A DNA stretch of 64,000 nt from positions 310,001 to 374,000 of the forward strand of contig JAQGDQ010000007.1 of NCBI GenBank assembly GCA_030141605.1. The letters are read 5' to 3'. The stretch's first letter is position 1. Each line of letters opens with the position of its first letter. The notes under the pieces were generated by a model. The model ran no database searches and was not told where the DNA came from. It saw only the letters and a list, made by a program, of their open reading frames with translations. The stretch comes from Tubiluchus corallicola (lineage: Eukaryota > Priapulida > Priapulimorpha > Priapulimorphida > Tubiluchidae). The translations under genes were made by a program, and so were the position numbers. Positions 44,852 through 57,343 of the stretch are shown one piece after another.

Positions 44852-47800
44852 ATGCCTCCCAAAAAGAAGGTTGAACCGGAAAAGCTGCCGCCCATTATTG
44901 GACGGATGGGCACCAACTTGAAGTGTGGAATTGTAGGATTGCCAAATGTTGGGTGAGTTATTATCATACACAAGATGCTTAGCTTTGATTCAAATCATCC
45001 TTATTTATGTCATATACAATGTCTTAAGTCCTCGCTTAACGACTCCCCATTTTGCAACTTTTGTTTTAATGACGCTAAACATTTGAAACCTTTTTCTCAC
45101 TTAACAACGCATGTTTTATATTAAACTTCGACAATTTATTTTGTGAACAACTGTGAATATGTATAGTATACGTATATGGCTACATATGCAAGCATTTATA
45201 TTTACCATACGATGACAACAATTTTGTGTTAGTCTAGAAACAACTTGACCGACCTTTTTTACACTTGTACCATCTACACTTAAGGCTATCCATGGCTCCG
45301 CAGCCACAACGACTTTTTTTACATAATTTGAAACATTAAAACGGTACATATTGCATTATTCTGATGTAAAAGTGCACTAGTAACATAAAACAGTACAATT
45401 ATTATGTTTTTGCTTCATGCCTGACTGCTAAATGCTAAAGCTGTTTGTATCAAGCAAGTTTTAGTTGCGATTTATGTGTCTTCAGGCATCAGTGTAAACA
45501 TTATGCAAAGGAATTTTGTCTGCAACCTGTGGCTATAGTAACTGGTATTGAGACGAAATTGTCCCAGTGTCTCCCTAGGCTTGCCTTTTACTTAGCATTC
45601 TTTAACTGCTAATTGCCTAGTGCTTGTGCTAATGAGAGAGAAACACCTAACTAGGTATTGGTAAGAAACATCGGTGGTTTCAAGCAAGCAGAAAGAAATT
45701 AATCAGTGGAAATATGAATAAAACTCATAAAATGTTAGTTTATATGAATTAAGTAGCATTTATTTTTGCTCTGTACCTTATCTCTATTCTTTTACATTTC
45801 TTTCTATGGAAATTTTGGTTTTGTTTACGACCTTACGATCAAAGTCGCATTTTGCTGGAATGCATTAGTGTTGTTAAGCTAGGACTTTTGTACTTGCAGT
45901 TTAGCAAACTTGGTTATGTTGATAAATACAGGAGCAATAAAAAATGAACACATTTTATTATGTGTGGATCAGTAAGCCTTGCCAGCATATTACTGAGTTT
46001 AAATTTTATACACCTTTTTATTATTATTAGTGAATATGTAAAATATGCAACAATTTTTGATAATTAAAATGGCAAAGTGATTAGTTGGTGAACATTTCTG
46101 TTTAGCAAATCAACGTTTTTCAACGTTTTGACAAAAAGTCAGGCAGCTGCAGAGAATTTTCCTTTCTGTACAATTGATCCAAACGAAAGTCGTGTTCCGG
46201 TACCGGACACCCGATGGGAATACTTATGCAACTATTACAAGCCTGCCAGGTAAGTAGGTACAACTGTAAATGGTAAGCAGTTGCCTCTTGATTGATTGTT
46301 TTCCTTCTTACTTAGCTGATTGATTGGCTGACTGGCTCATTTAAATCAACTGATGGACTGACTTACTGACTGACTGCCTTCTTGTTTGTTGAATCGACAG
46401 TGCAAATGCTTGTAAAATAACCAACTAGTCATGATTTGTTATAAGTTTATTTATCATTACAACCAAAAGGTAGAATCACAATATAGTATAAAATTACAAA
46501 ATATAAAAATTTATAAGGATACGCAACATAGAACATACAGTGACAAGCACTACTACATAATATATATGAACTAAATCAAATAAGTTTAAACTTGTTTGAA
46601 AATTAAATAAATCATGTGAGATAAAACTATTCTTGAATATCTGTGCTCTGCATTTAGGTGAGGGTATTTCAGATAGTGGAGAGTAGTACGGTAGAATTCG
46701 CTTAATAAATCCAGCTGTTTATTGTAGCCACTACGGCTGGAATAGAATTGTATAATGGTATAACTTAGTAAAATTTGTGGTTTATTAAATCCAAACTTTG
46801 CCTTATAAACCTGCCTTGCATGGTGCAAAGACAACAAAATTGTGACACAGACCACATGATTGTTCCAGGTTCTAACTTGAGCTAGATCGGAGTCTTTGTT
46901 CTGAGTACATTTTACGTCTTTGCATTTTTTTCTATTTAATTCTTTGTCTTTAGTAGTCTAACTTACATGTTACGATGTAAAAGTGTCAGTCAAGTACAAA
47001 GCGAGTGATCTAATTAGGTTAAACTAAAATGCTCATTTACATGTATTGCATTTTTTAAACAGGTAGGCAACTTATCACACACTAACGGTAAAGACATTCG
47101 TAGACAAACAATACATAGTTTACGGGAATTACTTTAATTATACAAATGCTAATAAATTAGTGCACTTGAACCATAAGCAGTTTCCCATCGCTAAGAGTAT
47201 TGACTTCATAAATACACAGTAAATACAGTAATAAGACAAAAAATTTTACTTAGCTTTGCATCAAGGTGGATTCATTAAGCGAAGTATATTGTATATCTGT
47301 TTACACAGTGTGGCTTGTACTGCTTGCATTGCAGGCATTCACTTCATTGCACAGTGTTACCCGATATGGACATTAGGTCCATAAGACTGATGAAAGTGTA
47401 AGTGACTCTTCATAGCCGCCTGCTTTTCTAGCAACTATTCTGCTGAAACTGCAAGTATCATTTCTAAAATTTTTTAGAGTGACCCTTTGCCACCAAATTC
47501 AGAACTTTCTGGGGAAAAGTAGCATGTAATTAATGAAAATAATCTGCTGCTAGTTGTAAGCTAACTGACTGACTATATGTACGAGAAAGTAAATTGATTA
47601 GTTGCCTATATATTCATATAATTAGTTATATATATAGGCAACTAATCAATTTACTTTTTCGTATTTTATATAGTATAATTAATGTACAATTTTCCGTGTC
47701 ATTTTGCAGCAAAGTGCCGGCATTTCTGAACGTGGTCGACATCGCTGGTTTAGTGAAAGGTGCAAATGAAGGCCAGGGATTGGGAAATGCTTTCTTATCT

Positions 47801-50800
47801 CATATCAGTGCCTGCGATGCTATATTTCATATGACACGTAATAGCTGATTTTATAACTAGCATTTGTGTTTGTTTTATTTAGAAACAAACGCCTGTGATA
47901 ATCTGATCTGATAGTAATTTGTTATTTAAAAAAACAATTTTAGTATGACCTAATTTTTACATTCACGACTTTGCCTTACATAATGTTTGAAATATCAATG
48001 CTTTTTATAGCATTGATACTTAATAAGTGATTTTTTAATAAAAGTCGTTTCTTTCAATAATACTATAAATACCTGTATAGATTGACTCATAACTATGAAA
48101 TTTGATGTCGAAATTTAATTTTATTATGATGAATGGTTGATTTTTATTCTTCGAAGATATTTTACCTGATTTTAACGATTTAATTGAATGTTTTTTCCAC
48201 ACACTTTTTTAACTTTATGTGAGAAGTTTGAATTTCTGTAAAAATAGGCGGGAGAGCAAAACTTAGGCGACTGAATGCCCTGAATTCAATTACTTTTGCA
48301 AATACAGAATTGAGTTTAATTTTATCAATTTTCTAAATGTGTGTACTTTTACTTGTATATCGAAAACAAGAACAAGTAACTAAAATATTCGTACAATTAT
48401 TGATAATTATTACATTTTTACAATGACAATGAAACAAAGAGTAATTAGTACATGTTTAGTAACAAAGGTTTACTGGTCTATTATAAGAGGTCTTTTAGTA
48501 AAGAAAAAAGAAATTACAACATGACTACATTAAATGTATACGTTAAGTCTAATACAAAAAGACTAGACATACATATTTTACTGTACCCATCGTCATCCTG
48601 GATAATGAGCAAAATAGCAACATAGTGATTATCAGTGTTGTGACTCCTGGCTAACTAGGCCTTTGACGCAGAAAAATTACTATATATATATATATATATA
48701 TATATAAAACTATGAAAAAAGCCTAATTCAGTTAATTACATGGCCAATTGGGCATGATGCCAGCTATGCTGTAGACTTGAGTAACAGTTACATAGGTAAT
48801 TGAGTGTGATGCAAATTTAACGCTATGTTTACAGTCAAGAACCAGTGTGCAAGGGCAGATCCATGCAAACAAGGTAAAAAGCACTTTAACTCGAGTTATG
48901 CCATACTGGCGTAGTTCTCGACATTTGAATTCACTGATTACGGAAGTATTGCTGTCTTATATGTGCATTCTGCAGTGATTCCAAAACAGCTGTTGCTAAA
49001 ATGAAAATGCAATAGGTTTTTGTGTTGCACAAGCGCGCAGTTGCACTTTCTTAATCGTCTTGATTTTTTGACAGGAGCATTCGAAGACGACGATGTCACT
49101 CATGTAGAAGGTGACGTAAATCCTGTCAGGGATTTGTCAATTATTTTAGAAGAACTGAGATTAAAGGATGAAGAGTATATACTAAAACATTACGAGCATT
49201 TAGAGAGGGTGGTCGTACGGGGAGGAGAAAAGTCAAAGAAAGCAGAATATGTAAGATGTGAATATAAGTATGAATTTGAATTTGAAAATCCAAATATAAG
49301 TTTTCTTTGAAAAAATTCACTGTGATGATTTGTTTATTTACTGTTGTTAACAAAGACTACTGCTGCTGCTAAGTTTTGTGCCGACAAGAATAAATTAGCA
49401 AATTATTTGTTTTTCATGCGCTGTTAGTAAGCCCAGTTTAGTCACCATTTGATTTGTCTTTACCAAGTAGAACCCGATAATGGCAATTTTTTAAAGTTAA
49501 ATGGCAAAAGTTAAATGAATAATGCTGTATATATACAATTTAGTTTTTCGATTTTTTATAGGATGTTATGTGCAAGGTTAAGAAAATAGTTGTTGATGAG
49601 CGAAAACACGTTCGATTCTCGGACTGGGCTGCCACCGATATTGACTTTCTCAACAAACATTTGTTTCTCACGGCAAAACCTATGATCTATCTAGTCAATT
49701 TATCTGAAAAAGACTACATACGAAAGAAAAATAAATGGTGAGGACAGTGCATTCTGTTTTTTATTACAATTTTAGCACCAAATTTATAGTATCATATGAA
49801 AGTCATTTTCATCTTCATGATTTAGGAGTTTGTTTCATTGGAAAATTTCTCCCAAATTGTAATTTGCCTATTTATTGCTAATGGACAAATAATGGATAAC
49901 ATTTGCAGTTTTTACTCTGACTATAGTTTACAGAACTTACTAGTATTGTCAGACTTTGTATTGTGCAACCATAGCTGCTTTGAAGCAGATCATGCATTAA
50001 TCATGTTCAGCAGATGATGATCACATAGTTCAGATGATCTGAATGATTAAAAATTTCGCCCCTATCTGATGCTGAGCATATGGGACAGTGGAGATTGGCA
50101 CATTGCCAATTCCAGTCAGTATCTGACTGCTGAAAAAAGTTCACTTGGGTGGTTTCTTACATGCCATAAAATGCTGCTTGGTTTTATGAAACTTTTCATG
50201 TATTACTTTGACTGAAAATTTTCAAAGATACGCATGAATTATGCATGCTTTGTTTGCATAGTTTTTCAAAACCTTTTGCCGTTTTGTAGCTTCAAGGTGC
50301 AATACTGATCCAGGTGTGTTGCATTACTGCAGGCAGTTGAGTATATGATGCATATAACTTGTTAACCATCTGTTTTAGGTTGTTAAAAATTAAGGAATGG
50401 GTGGATCAGAATGACTCGGGCGCCACAATTATTCCGTTTAGTGGAAGTTTAGAATCTAAGCTTATTGATATGGATCCAGAAGAGCGAAAGAAGTACTTAG
50501 AAGACAACAAAACTACAAGGTTACTGCAAATTCATTTAAATTGTTCTAAAAAACAAAAAAAAATTAGACGTGGTCACTCTGGCAGCAAGGTATTGGCTGC
50601 TGTATTGTACAATTTTTGATGCTTTACGAGCAAAGCTAAATACAAATTACAGTCAGCACATGATGATCTCATAGTTCAGAGGATCTGTACATTGTACTGG
50701 GTGATTAAAAATTTTTGCCCCTATCTGATGCTGAGTGTATAAATTGTAGTGTGTATACACTGTTACCTAGCCCATTTAAACTAAAGGGTTGTTTTTAGAC

Positions 50801-53800
50801 ATATATTTCAAAATATAAAATCTGTCTTGCTAAGAAAATTTAAGTCAAATTCAAGTGGCAGAACAAATGGCAGGAAATTGTCATTTAGATTTGTGCTGCA
50901 GAATTGTAGAAGACATCCAAAGAGAACATCAGAACCACTTGTCTATAACATTAGTAGTAGTATTTTAGTGACAGTAATAACGTTATAGTCCATCAACAAC
51001 ATTACAAAAATTGGCATGGAGTTAAAAAAAATAAATGTTAACAACAAATAACAACACAGCGAGTTAATTTTCAAAACTGCTGACAATAATTTACTACAAA
51101 GTTCAGGTTCTAAATGAAATATAGCTCTTGCATTATGTTTAAATACACACCATACATTTCTCTAATTGGCTCAGACAATCTACAGTGTACAATAACATGC
51201 GACTCGTCTTGAACAGAGACATTATCACATCTGCATATCCTGTTGTCACGAGGAATGGGTGGCCTACCCCATCTTCCAGTCTCAATCCTCATGTGATGAG
51301 ACGACAGCATAAACCTACTAAAAACTTATTCGTAGAGAGTCGGGATATCAGACAAATAAATTGCATGTTGTTTTAATGCCTGGTTGAGGGCTACATTGCA
51401 AAAATACCCACTTTTGTTTACACTTTTAGCCCAAATATTATCTAAAATGGCAGGGTTGTAATCATAATACTTACAAATGGAATTAAATGCATGAGAGTGA
51501 CGACGTGAATTAATTACCAAGCAAACGTTGGAGGTTCATTAAACTTAAGATCACTAAGCTTCATATCCAAAAACTGTTTACATTATTACAAAATTAAGTC
51601 TCTGACATTAGCCATGTCTGCTTCTACGAGACAGATCATTGAGGGTAGAAAATTTTACTCATAGCAATGTCTAGACCACTTTATTTCAAGACCTTTAAAA
51701 TTGCATGTTAACCACGATTCTGAAACATGGGTAATTGCACTAAAAATACAAGCTTCAGCAACTTTACGCTTAAAACAAAAAGGCATATTATAGTTACAAT
51801 TTACAAAAGTCATGTACTTCAACATACGCTTCGTTTTGTCTTTAATATGAGCTCTCTAACATAATCTTACCGTCATCAGTAATAGGAGATCCAAGATACC
51901 AGTATACCTTAGTATACTTCACACACAAATCATCAGTGACAATATTCCCTTTATCTGCCGGGATACAATTAGTAGCCATGAATTGAGTTTTAATTTTTTG
52001 ACTGCCATAGTCATTACAAAAGTTTAACAAAATCTTAAATTTTTCAACACAAGCTTCCTTACTTGTAACAATTAAAACCATATCTTCCATTAGTAACAGA
52101 CTATGACAATTATAAAGAAAATTATCTGAACCATACCTGCGAATCATATGGTCAATGTAAAACACAAATAACAAACACCTCGTAGGAACACCTTGCTTAT
52201 TGTCCATTGAAGCATTTATAATAGCAGTTTTAAACACAAGACGCGTACAGCTATACACCTATACAGCTATAAAAAGCTTTGATCGCGGCACCGTCACATG
52301 CCTGACGGAAATCTACAAATTATGTCCGCAACTTGACATGATTTTCTTTAGCATATTCAATTATCAGACATAACGACACGATTTGTTCAATACACCTGTG
52401 ATCTGGTTGCCCCTGACCTGTTCTTGCTCAGGCTTGTACCACATACAGAAACGTTTGGTCAAAATTCATTAAAAAATTTTACTCAGGCTACTGAGCTGCT
52501 ACTCATTATCATTATCCCCCTGTAACTGGCACACAGTTTACGTGATCCCTTTTTAAAAAGAACTACCAACTTAGATAAACACCACTGATTGGGATTTTTA
52601 GCCATCGTCAAAATAACATTAAACAGATTAACAACAAAAACACACATATGGCAGGAAGCATACAAAACACACCCGATGGGTTACAGTCGCACCCTGGCAC
52701 TTTATTTGGCATAATTTCGTGCAATGATTCTACAAATTCATGATCATAAATATCGTCATCTAACACAGATACAAATGGTGAATTTAGCACTTCAAAATTC
52801 TCAAGAGGTTCAGTGAGAGGATTTAGCAACCTTTCAAAGTGAATATGAAATGCCTCATCAGAAGGTTGCTACATATTACAACTCTGGCAGGATTATAATT
52901 GAGTTTGATTATATTGAGAGACATCAGCAAATTAGCCTTTATGGAGTATTTTGCTTTAAAAAAAGATTTTTTGATTTTACCTATAGCTCATTAGAGAAGA
53001 TCATTACTCAAGGTTACAAGGCACTTCAACTGCTGTATTTCTTTACTGTGGGGCCAGATGAAGTAAAAGCTTGGACCATCATGGTAAATATTTCATGCTT
53101 TTTCTTATTTAGCATAATTTTTTTGCCTAAGGTTGTCATTATTGTGCAATGCCAAATCTTTGTAATAAGAATATTGATGCCCAGGTGTCTCACATTTTTG
53201 CTAACCAGTTATATTAATTAAGAACAATGTGTAACAAAAGCAGAAGTGTTGTGAGTGAGAAACAATTTGTGGCTTGGCCGTGGTAACTCTTCTATGCTGG
53301 ACCTACTGGATTTTTTAATTAATAGTTTTACTTCATAGTAAGGAAGTAGGCTGCCTGGAGTACGCAAACATTTTGTGAAACAAAAGTCATTATAATCCTG
53401 TTAAGTGTCAGTATCGTCTAAAAATAAATCACGGCGTGCATAACCCTGGTAGCAAATGGCTAGTGTACTTCTGTGCAGTATGTAAGAGTTAAGAAGGTAA
53501 ATACAAAGCAAGTTTGTTGCAAAATGTTGTTTTGTTTAGATCACTGTGTTTGTGTAATGTGCTGCAGTATTCCATTGATCCAGTCATATTAACTTGCACA
53601 TTTTAGAAAGGAAGTGTTCTTTTAAAAGTACGTACATGTCATTCGTTTATGAAGCCGATTATTTACTTGATAGAGAAACACCAAGGCTCCTCATGCTGCC
53701 GGACGAATACACACAGATTTTGAAAAGGGATTTATAATGGCTGAAGTTATGAAATTTGTTGATTTTAAAGAGGAAGGCACAGAGTCAGCTGTTAAGGTAT

Positions 53801-55250
53801 AGCTTTGTTTTTCAATTATTTTTTTCCTGTTAACTAGCTTGACAGGAAGCTTCCCTAATTTCTAGGTTAGGTGATTACCGACAGAAAACTAGTACATATA
53901 AGCAAGACTGTAGTGACACGTAGGGCTACTTTTCCTGTGTAGTTAATGTTATTTTACCAGCAGCATTTTTATTATGTTTCAAAATGTGTTTTAATGAGAT
54001 TTTGCACAGTTCCAGCAATTGATGATGATTGTGAAATGGTTAAAGGTTAAGTGAACCAGACAATGCATTTGTGTACACTTGGCAATGCCTCACTTCTCAT
54101 ACTACTGTAGTAATTGTTTTAGCAGTTAGCTAAAGCCTTACCTGGTTCATTTTTTCTTGTTCCCAAGCAAGATCTTGCTAGTAGATCACTCTACACACAG
54201 ACTAATGTATAATTAATGCCTAACTTCCCATACTACTGTAGTAATAGTTTTAGCAGCTAGCTAGAGCCTTACCTGGTTCATTTTTTCTTGTTCCCAAGCA
54301 AGATCTTGCTAGTAAATCACTCTACACACAGACTAATGTATAATTAAGTAAAGATTACATAAAACAACTGAAATTACTGTACTGATGAAGCAGATGGCTT
54401 TGCTTTGCCCACGTCACATGACGGCTGTAGTTAAGACGCGTTGCTGTGGTTCGCTCTACCTTTGACCTGCAGCAACTGCGCATGTACATAGTGAAACTGT
54501 GAAAAGGCTTATTGCTAGCAAATCTCTCAGTGGTGTTTACAGTTGCTGACCCAACGCTTAACATTATCAGGTTAAACCAGTTTTAGTAAGGGCAACTAAA
54601 TTGCTAAATTTATTTCTGGATTGCAACAGTGAGGTTGTAAACACTTTCTTTGGTACCGTACTTACTTGTTTCAGAGCCCAGGTGCTTAATAATTACAAAC
54701 TAATTACCAGGCCCTTATTCAAACAATCACTTGTCCTTTCATATGGAAGTTGCTGGATGACACTAGCTAGCTACCTGTTAGTGGCAGCACAGTGTATTAC
54801 TGTAGCTGTTGATGACTTGCATATCACTTAGATAGGGTGCATATTCTACTGAAGCCAACATCACGTAAATGTTGAACAGCCCAGACGGATATTTAAACAC
54901 AGTTGCTTATTATTTTTCCATTTTGTTTTCTTAGGCACTTATTCAGATGGGCACTTAATTAACACAGGTACTAAAACAGTAATTACGGTATTTTATGCAA
55001 GTTACATGACGCCATCTTTCCTTTGTCTTTATAAACAAAAAATTAATAAAATTACTGTTTCTAAAAAATTACCGTTGGTTAATTATTTATTACAAAAGGG
55101 AAGTCATTTATGCAATTCAGTGTTGTTTTTTCTATCCAGGCTGCTGGAAAGTATCGACAGCAAGGCAGGAACTACATTGTAGAAGATGGTGACATTATCC
55201 TGTTCAAGTTTAATGCTGGCGCCGGACTAGCATCTGGCAAGAAAAAATGA
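44852..55250 (+). CDS. OLA1: Obg-like ATPase 1 (YchF family), nine exons
   Basis: Cytosolic P-loop ATPase of the Obg/YchF family, linked in other animals to translation control and stress response. Exons, all GT-AG and phase-compatible: 44852-44952, 46106-46249, 47710-47837, 49075-49250, 49562-49737, 50379-50519, 52987-53083, 53674-53796, 55140-55250. They give 398 residues, against about 396 in vertebrates. Landmarks: P-loop GLPNVGKST (residues 29-37, split by intron 1), [10 protein letters not shown] switch region, [17 protein letters not shown], and [13 protein letters not shown]. Its NLSE replaces the GTPase NKxD motif and fits the family's ATP preference. The C-terminal TGS domain has [36 protein letters not shown], and [16 protein letters not shown]. 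It ends with a lysine tail. The start MPPKK is the usual family N-terminus. Confidence 0.97.
45017..45890. mobile_element. probable pogo-like element in OLA1 intron 1
   Basis: The left end has AAGTCCTCGCTTAACGAC and the right end, read in reverse, AAGTCCTAGCTTAACAAC. TA lies at both candidate borders (45015-45016 and 45891-45892). CTTAAC motifs recur near the left end. The terminal bases differ between ends, so the exact borders are uncertain, and I see no convincing transposase. Confidence 0.45.
47582..47661. mobile_element. 80-bp palindromic hairpin element in OLA1 intron 2
   Basis: Arms of about 33 bp (CGAGAAAGTAAATTGATTAG and onward, to the TATATAT core) pair with one mismatch around a loop of about 15 bases. 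TA dinucleotides flank it (47580-47581 and 47662-47663), as for a Tc1/mariner-type insertion. It ends 48 bp before the exon starting at 47710. Confidence 0.75.
48681..48706 (+). repeat. (TA)n microsatellite
   Basis: Thirteen TA units in OLA1 intron 3. Confidence 0.9.
50002..50080. repeat. interspersed repeat, copy B (OLA1 intron 5)
   Basis: Matches copies at 44386 and 50652 over TGATGATCACATAGTTCAG, TTTCGCCCCTATCTGATG and CTGAGCAT. Confidence 0.75.
50652..50740. repeat. interspersed repeat, copy C (OLA1 intron 6)
   Basis: Same core as copies A and B, with an extra insertion of about 10 bases before GTGATTAAAA. Confidence 0.75.
51000..52850 (-). pseudogene. decayed LINE in OLA1 intron 6
   Basis: Fragments in three frames on the minus strand, in LINE order. 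52829-52608: a region before the palm with MPNKVPGCD (family: NKAPGxDG). 52665-52483: [24 protein letters not shown]. 52258-51842: [17 protein letters not shown], then [11 protein letters not shown] where YADD should be, and [13 protein letters not shown]. 51310-51110: [11 protein letters not shown] and an ICRC...H..C metal-binding motif. The endonuclease is not seen. It is older than the 39.8-44.1 kb LINE and of a different family. Confidence 0.75.
54084..54345 (+). repeat. 131-bp tandem duplication in OLA1 intron 8
   Basis: Two copies (54084-54214, 54215-54345) differing at only a few positions. Each contains TTCCCAAGCAAGATCTTGC, which is partly palindromic. It is recent compared with most repeats here. 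Confidence 0.9.
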
Positions 55251-55761
55251 TCTTTAGTTCTAACTTTTACTAAAATTATTATCAGGTTCATTCTCGGCTC
55301 AATACTGTATCTGCTGACAACTGTACAACAGTTAGTGGTGTAACACGAGTGCAGTTTGAATGATAAATGCTAACTGACTCATCGTTTGTTTTCATAGAAT
55401 GTCAAATTAGTTTTCTCATGAAATTAGTTTTACGTAACTGCGAACCTTACCAGTAAACTAATGCTACTATTTAAGAGTTTTTAATCCTTTTTTTCAAAAG
55501 TGGGTTGTTTTATGTGGGTAATGTATATTGGGGTTGCTTACATTATTAAATTGAAAGATGGGTCTACCATCTGTGTGGCGAATACCAGAGCAAGCAATTT
55601 TTGTATATAGATGTTGAAAAGTGGTCTATGTACACAAACGATAAATATGTAACATGTGTATTTCATTGTCTGACTACGATCGATAAGATTTTGATTATCA
55701 TAACATTGTTTAATTTACTCCATTCCCAATTCTTTGTGCAAGTTGTGAAAAACTTGTTTCT

Positions 55762-55767
55762 AATAAA
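55762..55767 (+). terminator. candidate poly(A) signal of OLA1
   Basis: AATAAA 512 bp after the stop codon; a second A/T-rich signal follows at about 55788. Either could be used. Confidence 0.5.
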
Positions 55768-55799
55768 ATGCTAAGTTTTTTTTACATAAATAAACTTTT

Positions 55800-56894
55800 C
55801 TGTTTTAAATTACTTTCACGAGATTCACTGACACTAACATAAAAATATTAAAAAAAGCATGATGTGTGCCCTGATTATTGACAACATCTCGGTTTTGTTT
55901 CCCTATCTTGTCTTTAATTAGCTGAGATAAGAAAATGATTAAAGCAGCAAACATTGTTCTCTTCTAATGTTTGACTTTACCTACCTAACTAGATTACTTT
56001 AACTGATTCTGCACGTTCTTTCTGTGGTTTAAATCTTGGGCAATTTTATTAGTACTTAACCCATCTGTAATTTGAATTTCTGAAATTTTTTGTTTGCATT
56101 TTCACGGTTTTCTGTCGTGCTACGAGTCTTGTGAACATTGTTACGTGTGGTTATTCATTTTCTTTGAAGAAACATCTGAACTGTAAACAGTAGGTACAGT
56201 CACAGCATTGTAGTCAGTTTTAGCACAATATCATTCACTCTTAAATTGTACAAAAACAATCTCCAGTAGGTACTGATTTTAAAACGAGTAGCTTAAGTAA
56301 CTGGAAATGTACGGGCTATGACCTGCTAGTTTAGATCATCCTGGCCTGTAAGGACTGCCCACCTCCTCTTCTCTTTTCCCTCCTTTCCTTGACTCCTTTA
56401 GTATAATACAGTTTCACTACAATGTTACAAGTGTTTGGTACATGTATTGCAAAAAAATAATGTCTCAGTAGCAAATACAAGATTGACAATTTTTATATTT
56501 TTTAGCCCTTGACTCTGTACTATGTGAACCAGTTCAAGTCGACTTTTCAGAGCAAAGAATAGCTATTCACCATGTGAATGCTTCACAAAATTACGTAAAA
56601 ACTTGATTTTTGAACACCTTTAATTATAAATATATGGTTGAACAAAAAGCTTGTCTAGATTATCAGTAATCAATATCAATCATTGGTTAACCAGTGCTTG
56701 TATTACAAGTAACTGCATAACAACAACACAGCATTTGAAAGATGATTTAAAAAATTTTGATTGTGTCCTGCTACATTCTTGCAAAAGTGCACAGAACTAT
56801 GTTAATCCACGGTAATGTACACAAAAAGTCGCACAGTTGTTTTATCCTGGTTTTTTTGCGCCTAACCAATTTATGAAAAGGTGTAAGTTCGGGT
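55800..56894. other. spacer between convergent genes, nothing recognised
   Basis: AT-rich DNA between the OLA1 and NCAPD2 3' ends. No exons or bounded repeats were recognised before the hAT MITE. Confidence 0.5.
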
Positions 56895-56902
56895 CTGTTA
56901 AA

Positions 56903-57242
56903 TAGGGGTGAGCGTCGAACATTCGAATTCGATTTGAACGAGTTTTTTTAGTTCGAATTCGATATGAACAATTCAGCACTTCAATAACATACGTTCTTTA
57001 TCATAGCATAATTTAGCTGTGATTTCTATGCACAACTTTAGACAAATTATTAGTGGTTTTACTGCAGAACAAAACAGAGTAATATGCATGATATTTGTAA
57101 GACTAATTTTTACTGGTGGTTCACAAACTTATTCGAAAATCGTTTAATCTGAAATCAAATTAGAAATACTGAAGTTCGGTGTGATTCAAATTCGAAAGTC
57201 ACAAATTCGAATTCGCTTTCTGGTAGAGAATGCTCACCCCTA
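56903..57242. mobile_element. hAT-type MITE, copy 2
   Basis: 340 bp. It begins TAGGGGTGAGCGT and ends ATGCTCACCCCTA, with perfect 8-bp duplications CTGTTAAA at 56895-56902 and 57243-57250. It is the same family as 1329-1735, sharing CTGTGATTTCT, TTTGTAAGACTAATTTTT and TTCTGGTAGAGAATGCTCAC, but has internal deletions. It lies about 100 bp beyond the NCAPD2 stop codon, probably in its 3' UTR. Confidence 0.9.
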
Positions 57243-57343
57243 CTGTTAAACCCATCCCAGCACGACCAGTTCACACAAATAAAATACTTCGAAAGCTACC
57301 ACCACATTATTACAAAGTACAAATTTACATTGCACTATAAACA

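Noticed and set aside
46586-46855. 89-codon minus-strand frame in OLA1 intron 2
   Set aside because: No recognisable domain. It could be a transposon scrap, but no motif supports that.
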